Shown: positions 1-7,174 of the stretch, in pieces
Layout: every line of letters begins with the position of its first letter
Numbering within the stretch: the first letter of the stretch is position 1
Source: Bacillota bacterium
Lineage (GTDB): Bacteria; Bacillota; Clostridia; Lachnospirales; Lachnospiraceae
DNA length: 17,410 nt
Direction: 5' to 3'
NCBI GenBank assembly: GCA_023460575.1
Contig: JAEWPQ010000199.1
Coordinates: 1 to 17,410, forward strand
Translations under genes and position numbers: made by a program
Notes under the pieces: model-generated
The model's database searches: none
Seen by the model: the letters and a program-made list of their open reading frames with translations, nothing else
Told to the model about the DNA's origin: nothing

Positions 1-78
1 AGCAAGGGTAGTTTTACCGGCGCCCCCGTGCCCAAGTAAGGCGACGTTACGGATTTGTTTGGTTCCATACACGTTCAT
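1..78 (-). CDS. Elongation factor G-like translational GTPase (N-terminal fragment)
   Basis: Only the first 26 codons are inside the window; the gene continues past the left edge. The peptide begins MNVYGTKQIRNVALLGHGG and continues AGKTTLA, so it carries a P-loop (GHGGAGKT, GxxxxGKT class) about 15 residues from the start. This short lead-in followed by a P-loop is typical of the EF-G-like (FusA-related) GTPases common in clostridia alongside canonical EF-G. The start at 78 is supported by an AGGAGG Shine-Dalgarno element about 6 bases upstream and by a promoter-like sequence further upstream. With so little protein visible, another translational GTPase cannot be excluded, but the match to the EF-G-like start is good. 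Confidence 0.72.
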   Translation of the reverse strand, partial: MNVYGTKQIRNVALLGHGGAGKTTLA

Positions 79-116
79 AAGCATTCCTCCTGTTCGGTAT
101 TTAAGTCTATAACAAT

Positions 117-145
117 ATTTTACTAAAAATGTCTTATAATTGCAA
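117..145 (-). promoter_or_regulatory. Probable sigma-A promoter of the EF-G-like gene
   Basis: On the minus strand, TTGCAA (145-140) is followed after exactly 17 bases by TAAAAT (122-117). These match the housekeeping -35 and -10 boxes at 5 of 6 and 5 of 6 positions. The predicted RNA start lies about 30 bases before the AGGAGG and ATG of the EF-G-like gene. The assignment rests on sequence only. Confidence 0.55.
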
Positions 146-193
146 GTAAAAGGTACAATTTGCACAAATATTTTTCGACATTATTCTATATTT

Positions 194-222
194 TGACAAA
201 AGAAAAGAGGGGTTCACCCTCT
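194..222 (-). terminator. Intrinsic terminator of the toroid-acyltransferase-kinase operon
   Basis: Arms at 206-211 and 217-222 (AGAGGG / CCCTCT) form a 6-bp GC-containing stem with a 5-base loop. Read on the minus strand, the hairpin is followed by TTTTCTTTTG. It sits about 50 bases beyond the stop of the minus-strand kinase gene and before the EF-G-like gene, as expected for the operon's end. The stem is short, so confidence is moderate. Confidence 0.55.
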
Positions 223-274
223 CTCTTTATCAATTTTACCTATGAATATTATCTTTATACTGAAATACGACTTT

Positions 275-1195
275 TTAGAGTATGTGATGTCGTTTCTCTG
301 CAGCCTGAAGTGCCGCATCAAGAGCAGTAATCCTGGGGACGGAAGTTCTCAAACCAGGCAGCCCGCTGCTGACTTTTTCTTCCACCAAATCACGGAGAAT
401 ATGGTTTTTCACCAGAAGGCTCCCCCATAACCAGAGGTTAAGTTCCCCCGTTTTCATTTTAGCTGCTGTATCATGAATCAACCCCCATAAGGCATCTGCA
501 CACTCCCGGTGAATGCCCAGTGCTGTTTCATCTCCTAATGCTGCCGCCTGACAGGCCAGAATGGAAAATCTGGCTATCTGGGACTTTTCCATAAGATTGG
601 CATTGATATAGTCATCTATTTTCCCCAATGTATCAAGCCCGGTCGACTTTATAAAAAGCGGCGTGAGAATGGGGCTCTTCCCCCGTCCGGACAAATCATT
701 TCCAACTGCCTTTAAAACCTTCAGTCCCAGATCAAAGCCGCTTCCCTCATCGCTTATAATATGATTAAAACCACCCGTCCGGTATATGGACCCATTCTCA
801 TCTCTGCCAAAGCAGACAGAGCCTGTGCCGGATACGATTACAAGAGCCGGCAAATCCGTGAGATAAAGAAATACTTCACAGTCATTAATCACCATCAGCT
901 TATCTGATAAAAATCCCATCTCTTCAAAAAAGGATCTGCATTCCTGCTCATGAGACGGGGAATCAATCCCACTTGCCGCCACGCAGATTCCCAGACAGCA
1001 GCCAGGGTCCAGATTTAATTCCCTAAGAGCCGGAATCACCAGTCCCCGGTAACGCAGCCTGCTTTTTTCCGCTCCGTCTGTATTAAGGCTGCAGCCAGGC
1101 GCCGTAAATTCACCCAGTACTTTTCCTGTGTGATCGCAGACCTTTAATCGTCCGTTAGTTCCCCCCACATCCAGTCCGGCATAATATCCTGTCAT
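275..1195 (-). CDS. BadF/BadG/BcrA/BcrD ATPase-family sugar kinase, N-acetylglucosamine kinase-like
   Basis: This 306-residue protein has the actin/hexokinase-like ATPase layout. A phosphate-1 loop GLDVGGTNGRLKV lies at residues 7-19, MVINDCE with a candidate catalytic Asp near 105, a phosphate-2 loop VSGTGS at 121-126, and SDEGSG at 148-153. A C-terminal LWGSLL segment probably belongs to the adenosine site. The length fits the N-acetylglucosamine kinase / BadF ATPase family (about 300 residues). There is no cysteine pattern for an Fe-S cluster, so a sugar kinase is more likely than a 2-hydroxyacyl-CoA dehydratase activator. A strong GGAAGGAG site precedes the ATG. It is the last gene of the operon, 22 bases after the acyltransferase, and would phosphorylate a sugar (possibly an amino sugar) released or modified by the upstream products. 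Substrate is inferred, not shown. Confidence 0.75.
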   Translation of the reverse strand: MTGYYAGLDVGGTNGRLKVCDHTGKVLGEFTAPGCSLNTDGAEKSRLRYRGLVIPALRELNLDPGCCLGICVAASGIDSPSHEQECRSFFEEMGFLSDKLMVINDCEVFLYLTDLPALVIVSGTGSVCFGRDENGSIYRTGGFNHIISDEGSGFDLGLKVLKAVGNDLSGRGKSPILTPLFIKSTGLDTLGKIDDYINANLMEKSQIARFSILACQAAALGDETALGIHRECADALWGLIHDTAAKMKTGELNLWLWGSLLVKNHILRDLVEEKVSSGLPGLRTSVPRITALDAALQAAEKRHHIL

Positions 1196-1217
1196 AATAA
1201 AGCACTCCTTCCAGTTG

Positions 1218-2282
1218 TCATTTCCATGGCATAAATCCCGCTGTGGTAAACATCTCTTTTCCCTCTAAAAGATACTTCTTTAATGAGGTCTGCAGCGATG
1301 TGGTACAGGAAAAATGTTCAAGTGCTTCCATCGTGAAATCAAACCCCATAACCCTCTCCAGTATCTGGGGACGCTGGGTCATGACAGGTATTTTGTTAAA
1401 TCTCTGCATAAAGCTTATGATTTTGCTGGTTTGAGGCAGGATTTGTTCCAGATGGGGGTCCAGCATCCAGCTGTCACAGATAAGAATATGATTCTCATAA
1501 TATTTCTTTGCAGTATTAAAAGAAGAATCAATGTTGTCTGAAGATAAATCGGAACCTTCTGGTATATGAACAGCAACCGCCTTCTCTCCCGGTGCAAGCT
1601 TAAGCTCCCACTCCTCCCGGATAAATGAGGCGGGCTTATCCGCTTTTACCGTTCCATTTTTCAAATCTGCAGAATATCCTGTCAGAGTCCTGTCTCCAAA
1701 ATCCAGATAAGTTTTTGTCTGATTCCTGATGCTTCTTCCATTTGTACCGGATATATATCCGTCCTGGTCAATCATAAGATCCGGACAAGCCAGTGCCTGA
1801 AACTCACCGGATTGTCTGTTTTTAAAGATCAGAAATGGAAATTCATAAGTCACTTCCTCAAACTGCAGGCTGCCGAATCTTCGCACTCTTCCGGCAAGAG
1901 AATGAAATACCCACTCGATCCGGTCAAGCCCCACCTGGCCCTGGTGATATTTGCGGTATGACTGAATCCAGATTTCAACATCCTTTAAGGAATCCCAGAC
2001 AACCGATTCCGGAACGCCCTGTTTTAGTAATTCTTTTATAAGCTCGGACAGCATCCAGTCAATGTAAATGACCGGGAGCAAAAAATCATCCAGATGAAGG
2101 AGCCTGGCATGCCTGATTCCAAACATCACGGCTTCTGCTGCTCCCTTAGGATCTTTTTCCACCAGCAAAAGCTCACGGCATCTGCTGTAATTTCTCATAA
2201 AATATTCATTACTCTTATAGGCAGCGGCAGAAAAAGCCACCGCCGCCTGAGTATCTTCATTAAATATATTGTGTTTTGTCAT
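1218..2282 (-). CDS. GNAT-like two-domain acyltransferase (NAT_N / GNAT_C type)
   Basis: This 354-residue soluble protein resembles the 'acyltransferase domain-containing protein' family that combines an all-helical N-terminal domain with a GNAT-like C-terminal domain. The helical part (about 1-140) ends in WVFHSLAGRVRRFGSLQFE, the family's usual junction motif. The C-terminal part carries VHIPEGSDLS at 238-247, then CDSWMLDP at 269-276 and a SKIISFMQRF segment, all recognisable family signatures. The acceptor is unknown for the family. The ATG at 2282 overlaps the end of the upstream toroid gene by 23 bases and has only a weak ribosome site, which suggests translational coupling. The kinase gene follows 22 bases downstream. 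Being locked between a hydrolase/lyase-like protein and a sugar kinase, it may acylate or deacylate a sugar intermediate. That role is inference; family recognition is from remembered motifs. Confidence 0.6.
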   Translation of the reverse strand: MTKHNIFNEDTQAAVAFSAAAYKSNEYFMRNYSRCRELLLVEKDPKGAAEAVMFGIRHARLLHLDDFLLPVIYIDWMLSELIKELLKQGVPESVVWDSLKDVEIWIQSYRKYHQGQVGLDRIEWVFHSLAGRVRRFGSLQFEEVTYEFPFLIFKNRQSGEFQALACPDLMIDQDGYISGTNGRSIRNQTKTYLDFGDRTLTGYSADLKNGTVKADKPASFIREEWELKLAPGEKAVAVHIPEGSDLSSDNIDSSFNTAKKYYENHILICDSWMLDPHLEQILPQTSKIISFMQRFNKIPVMTQRPQILERVMGFDFTMEALEHFSCTTSLQTSLKKYLLEGKEMFTTAGFMPWK

Positions 2283-4698
2283 TGTTATTAGTAAATCCCA
2301 CTTTTAACGGTCCTGCTGTTAAAATACGTTGTTTCTCATTAAATACCGGTCGGAGATTCTCTGCATAGGCCGAAAACTCAGCCAGGGATTTAAAATCCTG
2401 ATTGCTGCCGCATACACAGAAGTATGCAATATCATCCCCATAGGTTCGGTATTCGCATTCAAACAGCTGGTCATCAACAGGTTCCAAAGCACTGCTGCAC
2501 CAGAGTGCCGCAAAACCTCCTGCCTTACTGCCGAAAAGCCAATTGCCGGAGATCTTCGTTTCCAAAAACTTCGGTGCAGGGAAATAAGCATGTGTAAAAT
2601 GAATGGGGTGTTCCTCCGGTATATGATAAACAGCTCCCAGTAAATTTCCCTCCTGAACCAGCGCAGGCATTACCCCATTTCCGTACCAAAACCCCGGTCT
2701 CATGGAACTGGAATCACACGTTCCCCCCGGGTGGTTCGTAAAGATATCCGTTTCCTTATCAAGGGCTGCATACCACATGTGCTGCTGATAGCCATATACT
2801 CCCGGCTCAAAGCAGGTGGTTCCATGAAACCGTTCGTTCAGTGACTTGGTGTATTCGCAGCCAGCTGTATCCGAATCCGGATCCAGAGTGAGGTTCCTCC
2901 AGCGTTTAAATTCCGGGTCCGGTCTGGGGGACTGAACGGAAGTCATGCAGTACTCCGGCGTTTTCTTCAGCCTTATGAGAGCATTTCCTGTGGAATAAGC
3001 GATATCTGTCTGGCGCTCCATAAGTTCCTTTAAGCCTTCCGGGAGCTGATAACTGCTGCATGAATAAAAGCCCAGCCAGCCCTCTCCGTATGAATAAGGA
3101 ACGTCAGGATTGATTAAATTCATCAGCGCCTGGGCTCCCTGCTCAAAGGGATGGACAACTTCTCTGTAAACCCGTCCCATAGGGGCAATAACAACACCGT
3201 CATAGGTGTGGCGGCAGAGCATTTCAAGAAGTTTATCCGTAATCTTAACTGCCCGCTGGGAAATGGCTTCCTCGGAAAAATCAATTACGTTTAACAGTGC
3301 CGCAAAAGTAACACACATATAGACTGTGCTTAAAAATTCTTCAAATCCATGCTCCTCCACATCAGTCAGCCACGCTTCTACCCTGGCTCTGCCTGTTTGA
3401 AAAAGCTCTCTGCCGGTCATGTCAGCCCGGGGAAAATATTCATCCGGATACATCTCTCCTGCATTCATGGCACAGGTATAGAACATAAGGGAATGATTTT
3501 CACTCCAGAAGCACATGGCATCAGACCCCTTCTGATCCATCCAGTAGCGCCAGTTCAACAAGACCTCTTTCGCCCGCTTTGCCAGATCTTCATTAACCCC
3601 ATAATTCTTTAAATACCGGACAAGGCCGCATACCAGAAAATCAGAGCAGTCATATCTGCTTTCAATCTGGTCCAGTGTCTCATAAAGAAGCTCTGTATCC
3701 CGTTCCCTGTCTATGCCAAGGGCTTTTCTTGCAAGGATATTGGAAATAGAGAAGCCGAATTTATCCCCTCTGGATAAACTTTCTGCTTGTGCAATCCTGT
3801 GGAAAATAGCTTTTTTATTCTCCTCAAAGCCTTTGACTTTGGAATACTCCGGCCTCTGAGCCAGAATATTCTCTACTTTTCTGGTGAGAACTCCATGTTC
3901 ATTTTTAACACTTACTATAATTACACCCGGTTTATCTTCATCGAGCTTTACCTGATTTTTCCCGCTGATCTCCTGCCATTCCTTACGGCTCTTTACCTGG
4001 GCAAAATCAGGGCTTTGACTGTCATAGGCCAGATAAGTTCCTTTTGGTGCATTTTCCCGGAAAGCCATGACAGAATTCTTGATGGAGATGGAGCCAAGCC
4101 AGTTTTCGGTCCGGACCAGTTCATCGGTAGCTTCCTCATCAGGCAGCACAACGGAGATATCTTCCATATGATTAAGAATCTGAATACCGAATAACGTTCT
4201 TGTATCCCTGACTCCCAGAGTCTGAAGGCTGACATAGATTTCATTGATTCCTTTTTTCAGCCTAAGCTCCATATGTTTCTTTTTAATTGGTTTATAAACC
4301 GGCGTATCCATACGGCATACCAGTTCCTTGTTGCACCAGACATCTACAGCTGCATAGGACCATACAACTGCATTCACTGTTATATCCTCTTTTACCTCGA
4401 TTCCCGTCACCGCATCAAGCTCCACTTTCTGCAGTGTGGAATAAAATGTGCTTTCATCTACAAACCAGTTTCCATAGTGATAATAATACTTCCACGGCAT
4501 CTGAAGCCTGCTGTTTTCTCCAAGGAGAACAGGGCCATCCGGACAGGATCTTCTTAAGTCAGCTGCTATGGATCTTAAATGCTGTTCATAACGCAGCTGG
4601 TTGTCATCTGTTTCATGATTGATAAAATCCGTTTCTTTTGGACCGGATATCAGATAATTGGTAAGAAACCCGGTTCTGTTCAATTTTAATTTTTCCAT
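2260..4698 (-). CDS. Large cytoplasmic (alpha/alpha)-toroid hydrolase/lyase-like protein of unknown specificity
   Basis: This 812-residue protein has no signal peptide or membrane segment. Residues of about 80-280 look like beta-sandwich modules (alternating strands, for example VEKDITVNA-like runs). Residues of about 290-620 are helical, with paired helices typical of an (alpha/alpha)-toroid. The C-terminal 180 residues are beta-rich again (GNWLFGSKAGGFAALW). The centre has CFWSENHSLMFY near residue 400 followed by MYPDEYF and MTGRE. This SENH block recurs in uncharacterised heparinase II/III-like or glycosidase-like proteins and probably marks the active site. I prefer the ATG at 4698 over one 24 bases upstream because AAAGGGA sits 7 bases before it, whereas the upstream ATG has no ribosome site. 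It is the first gene of the operon with the acyltransferase and kinase. Specificity, and even hydrolase versus lyase chemistry, cannot be read from the sequence. Confidence 0.55.
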   Translation of the reverse strand: MEKLKLNRTGFLTNYLISGPKETDFINHETDDNQLRYEQHLRSIAADLRRSCPDGPVLLGENSRLQMPWKYYYHYGNWFVDESTFYSTLQKVELDAVTGIEVKEDITVNAVVWSYAAVDVWCNKELVCRMDTPVYKPIKKKHMELRLKKGINEIYVSLQTLGVRDTRTLFGIQILNHMEDISVVLPDEEATDELVRTENWLGSISIKNSVMAFRENAPKGTYLAYDSQSPDFAQVKSRKEWQEISGKNQVKLDEDKPGVIIVSVKNEHGVLTRKVENILAQRPEYSKVKGFEENKKAIFHRIAQAESLSRGDKFGFSISNILARKALGIDRERDTELLYETLDQIESRYDCSDFLVCGLVRYLKNYGVNEDLAKRAKEVLLNWRYWMDQKGSDAMCFWSENHSLMFYTCAMNAGEMYPDEYFPRADMTGRELFQTGRARVEAWLTDVEEHGFEEFLSTVYMCVTFAALLNVIDFSEEAISQRAVKITDKLLEMLCRHTYDGVVIAPMGRVYREVVHPFEQGAQALMNLINPDVPYSYGEGWLGFYSCSSYQLPEGLKELMERQTDIAYSTGNALIRLKKTPEYCMTSVQSPRPDPEFKRWRNLTLDPDSDTAGCEYTKSLNERFHGTTCFEPGVYGYQQHMWYAALDKETDIFTNHPGGTCDSSSMRPGFWYGNGVMPALVQEGNLLGAVYHIPEEHPIHFTHAYFPAPKFLETKISGNWLFGSKAGGFAALWCSSALEPVDDQLFECEYRTYGDDIAYFCVCGSNQDFKSLAEFSAYAENLRPVFNEKQRILTAGPLKVGFTNNNDKTQYI

Positions 4699-4779
4699 TG
4701 TCTTATCCCTTTGCTGCGCCATCAGTCTGTCTGTTATAAGATGACGTCTGGTGCATATATAAATATTTTTTTGATATGG

Positions 4780-4807
4780 TATATAGCTATATTAAATGAT
4801 TTCACAA
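4780..4807 (-). promoter_or_regulatory. Weak candidate promoter of the toroid-acyltransferase-kinase operon
   Basis: TTGTGA (-35, 4 of 6) and TATATA (-10, 4 of 6) are separated by 16 bases on the minus strand. The region is AT-rich, so such matches occur by chance; it is offered only as the best candidate in the right place, about 80 bases before the start codon. Confidence 0.3.
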
Positions 4808-4971
4808 AAAAATCACATGGCATTTTCAACGTTTCATGTAACTTTTTTTAACATTTCATAGGAATGGCCGTTTTTTTTCACAATATATCTGCATATCATC
4901 CCTCTTTTTCCAGTTCAAATTAACCAATAATCATGCCCCAGGTGATAATATACTTTAAAGTGTAAAAGTTT

Positions 4972-4987
4972 AACGCATAAAAGCGTT
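4972..4987. repeat. Short inverted repeat abutting the aro promoter -35 box
   Basis: AACGC (4972-4976) and GCGTT (4983-4987) form a 5-bp inverted repeat around ATAAAA. The right arm overlaps the first two bases of the TTGACA box. The position suits an operator, but the repeat is short. Confidence 0.35.
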
Positions 4988-5014
4988 GACAACTTCCCTA
5001 CTATCTATTACAAT
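4986..5014 (+). promoter_or_regulatory. Sigma-A promoter of the aroF-tyrA-aroA operon
   Basis: TTGACA at 4986-4991 and TACAAT at 5009-5014 are separated by exactly 17 bases. This is a perfect -35 box and a 5-of-6 -10 box. Transcription would start near 5021, giving a leader of only about 30 bases before aroF, which leaves no room for an attenuator or riboswitch. Confidence 0.85.
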
Positions 5015-5052
5015 GGGGATTAATCATTTGTAAGAAAAGAGGAAAAAGGGAT

Positions 5053-6072
5053 ATGATTATTATTATGAAACCAAACGCTTCTGCAGAGGCTGTAAGTAAA
5101 GTAAAGCACTTCATTGAATCCAACGGCCTGACCGCTCATTTATCAGAGGGAACGGAAGTAACCATAGTCGGTGTTGTAGGAGATAAGACAAAAATTCAGG
5201 GTGCGAATATTGAGATGATGGATGGTGTGGATAAAATTGTTGCAGTTACAGAAAGCTATAAGGTAGTCAATAAGAAGTTTCATCCGGAAGATTCTGTAAT
5301 CACTGTTGGCAATGCAAAAATTGGTCCCGGACACCTTGCCATGATGGCCGGCCCCTGTGCCATTGAAAACCACGACATGCTTTTAGAGACCGCCTATGCA
5401 GTTAAAAAAGCCGGTGCCCAGTTTTTAAGAGGCGGTGCTTACAAACCAAGGACTTCCCCCTACGCATTTCAGGGTCTGGAGGAAGAAGGATTACAATACA
5501 TGAAAGAAGCCAGAGAGGCAACAGGACTGAATGTAATCTGTGAGGTAACCAGTCTGCGCGCACTGGAAACTGCGGTAAAATACGTTGATATGATTCAGAT
5601 CGGTGCAAGAAACATGCAGAATTTTGAACTTTTAAAAGAAGCAGGTAAGGCAGGAATCCCTGTTCTCTTAAAAAGAGGTCTCTGCGCTACCATAGATGAG
5701 TGGTTAAATGCAGCAGAATACATTGCTTCCGAAGGCAATCCCAATATTGTTCTTTGTGAAAGAGGAATCCGCACATATGAAACTGCCACCAGAAACACCC
5801 TGGATATCAGTGCAATTCCGGTTATCCGCGCAAAAAGCCACCTTCCTGTTATCGTAGATCCCAGTCACGCAACCGGTGTCCGGGCTTACATCGAACCGAT
5901 TTCAAAGGCAGCTCTTGCAGTTGGAGCAGACGGCTTAATTGTAGAAGTTCACCCCTGTCCTTCCTGCGCATTATCTGACGGACCCCAGTCTCTCACCTTT
6001 GAACAGTTTGAACACTTAACAGAACAGTTACAGCCTTACGCAAAACTATCAGGGAGGGTTTTCAATGAATGA
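5053..6072 (+). CDS. aroF: 3-deoxy-7-phosphoheptulonate (DAHP) synthase, type I-beta
   Basis: AroF condenses phosphoenolpyruvate and erythrose 4-phosphate to DAHP, the first step of the shikimate pathway. The 339-residue protein starts with a ferredoxin-like regulatory domain (about 1-70; MIIIMKPNAS, TIVGVVGD) followed by the TIM-barrel catalytic domain. Visible signatures are AGPC at 99-102 (metal-binding Cys), RGGAYKPRTSPY at 126-137, QIGARNMQ near 182-189, VLLKRG near 204, DPSHATG with His272, and EVHP...LSDGPQ with Glu298 and Asp309 as the other metal ligands. The N-terminal domain is the form that in this family can mediate aromatic feedback inhibition. GAGG lies about 10 bases before the ATG. 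An in-frame ATG 12 bases later is possible, but family proteins begin with the MIIxMK strand. It is the first gene of the operon and overlaps tyrA by 8 bases. Confidence 0.96.
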   Translation: MIIIMKPNASAEAVSKVKHFIESNGLTAHLSEGTEVTIVGVVGDKTKIQGANIEMMDGVDKIVAVTESYKVVNKKFHPEDSVITVGNAKIGPGHLAMMAGPCAIENHDMLLETAYAVKKAGAQFLRGGAYKPRTSPYAFQGLEEEGLQYMKEAREATGLNVICEVTSLRALETAVKYVDMIQIGARNMQNFELLKEAGKAGIPVLLKRGLCATIDEWLNAAEYIASEGNPNIVLCERGIRTYETATRNTLDISAIPVIRAKSHLPVIVDPSHATGVRAYIEPISKAALAVGADGLIVEVHPCPSCALSDGPQSLTFEQFEHLTEQLQPYAKLSGRVFNE

Positions 6073-7162
6073 TGAAGTCATTGCCTTTATCGGGCTTGGT
6101 CTGATCGGGGGATCCATCGCCCGGGGGATCAAGCGTGAAGCACCGGAGACAAAAATAATGGCTTATATGCGGACACGTTCCAGGCTGATGGAAGCCAGAG
6201 AGGATGGCATTGTTGATGTAATTCTCGACGGAATTGGAGAAGAACTGTCAGAATGTGATTTCATATTCCTTTGTACACCAGTGGAATATAACGCAGACTA
6301 TTTAAGTAAGATCCAGCCCTTTTTAAAGCCTGGAGCCATTGTTACCGATGTGGGAAGCACCAAAACCGACATTCATGAGGCGGTGATCCGCCTTGGTATG
6401 GAATCCTGGTTCGTCGGCGGCCACCCCATGGCAGGCTCAGAAAAAACGGGCTATGAAAATTCCACGGATCATCTGCTGGAAAATGCTTACTATATCATTA
6501 CTCCCACGGCCAAATCCACGAAGGAACAGACGGATCGTCTCGTCCATATTGCAGAAATGATCGGTTCCATTCCAATCGTTCTGGATTTTCATGAACACGA
6601 TTTTGTAACAGCTGCCATCAGCCATCTGCCCCATATTGTTGCCTCCAGTCTGGTTAACCTGGTAAAAGACTCTGACAACCAGCAGGGGCTTATGAAAAGG
6701 CTCGCTGCCGGAGGCTTTAAGGATATTACACGAATCGCCTCCTCCTCACCGGAAATGTGGGAACAGATCTGTATGACAAACCACCAGAATCTTTCCCTGA
6801 TTCTTAAGCGGTATATCGCTTCTTTGAATCAGATTCTGGATCAGTTAAATAAGAAAAACGGCAGCTACATCAACCAGCTGTTTGAAACCTCCAGGGATTA
6901 CCGGAATTCATTTTCAGAAAAAGCAACCGGCCCCATTGCGCCTGAATACTCCTTTACCGTTGATATGGCGGATGAAGTGGGTGCCATATCAACCCTTTCC
7001 GTTATCCTGGCTGCCAAAGGAATCAGTATCCGCAACATCGGAATCAATCACAACCGGGAGCACGGTGAAGGAACCCTTCGAATTGCATTCTACGACAGGG
7101 AATCCATGGATGAGGCCTGGAAACAGCTGGAACGCTATCATTATGATTTAATATCCAATTAA
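6065..7162 (+). CDS. tyrA: Prephenate dehydrogenase with C-terminal ACT domain
   Basis: TyrA oxidatively decarboxylates prephenate to 4-hydroxyphenylpyruvate, the committed step to tyrosine. The 365-residue protein opens with a Rossmann NAD-binding motif FIGLGLIGGS (8-17). It then has TDVGSTK near 94-100, GGHPMAGSEKTG at 118-129, and SHLPHIVASSL near 186-196, all hallmarks of the family. From about residue 295 an ACT-type domain follows (VDMADEVGAISTLSVILAAK), which in relatives binds the amino acid effector. This is the usual Firmicute arrangement, without a fused chorismate mutase. The start overlaps the end of aroF by 8 bases and has a GGGAGG site just upstream, so the two genes are probably translationally coupled. 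aroA begins 12 bases after the stop. Confidence 0.95.
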   Translation: MNDEVIAFIGLGLIGGSIARGIKREAPETKIMAYMRTRSRLMEAREDGIVDVILDGIGEELSECDFIFLCTPVEYNADYLSKIQPFLKPGAIVTDVGSTKTDIHEAVIRLGMESWFVGGHPMAGSEKTGYENSTDHLLENAYYIITPTAKSTKEQTDRLVHIAEMIGSIPIVLDFHEHDFVTAAISHLPHIVASSLVNLVKDSDNQQGLMKRLAAGGFKDITRIASSSPEMWEQICMTNHQNLSLILKRYIASLNQILDQLNKKNGSYINQLFETSRDYRNSFSEKATGPIAPEYSFTVDMADEVGAISTLSVILAAKGISIRNIGINHNREHGEGTLRIAFYDRESMDEAWKQLERYHYDLISN

Positions 7163-7174
7163 GAGAGGTATCCT

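Larger units (their letters stand above)
4699..5052. other. Divergent intergenic region between the toroid operon and the aro operon
   Basis: About 350 AT-rich bases separate the two divergent operons. It contains no credible ORF. On the minus strand a weak promoter candidate is TTGTGA (4807-4802), 16 bases, TATATA (4785-4780). On the plus strand there is a near-consensus promoter at 4986-5014. Several TTTCA(T/A) motifs lie between about 4801 and 4860, and short palindromes occur at 4952-4961 (ACTTTAAAGT) and 4972-4987. These may be regulator sites. No T-box or other riboswitch is visible before aroF. Confidence 0.5.

Noticed and set aside
3787..4194. A 135-codon plus-strand open frame inside the toroid gene
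   Set aside because: It is antisense to the coding frame, has no ribosome site and no recognisable motif.
4824..4838. A CcpA cre site in TTTTCAACGTTTCAT
   Set aside because: The central CG is off-register with the cre consensus and the half-sites are direct rather than inverted, so it was kept only as a weak repeat observation.
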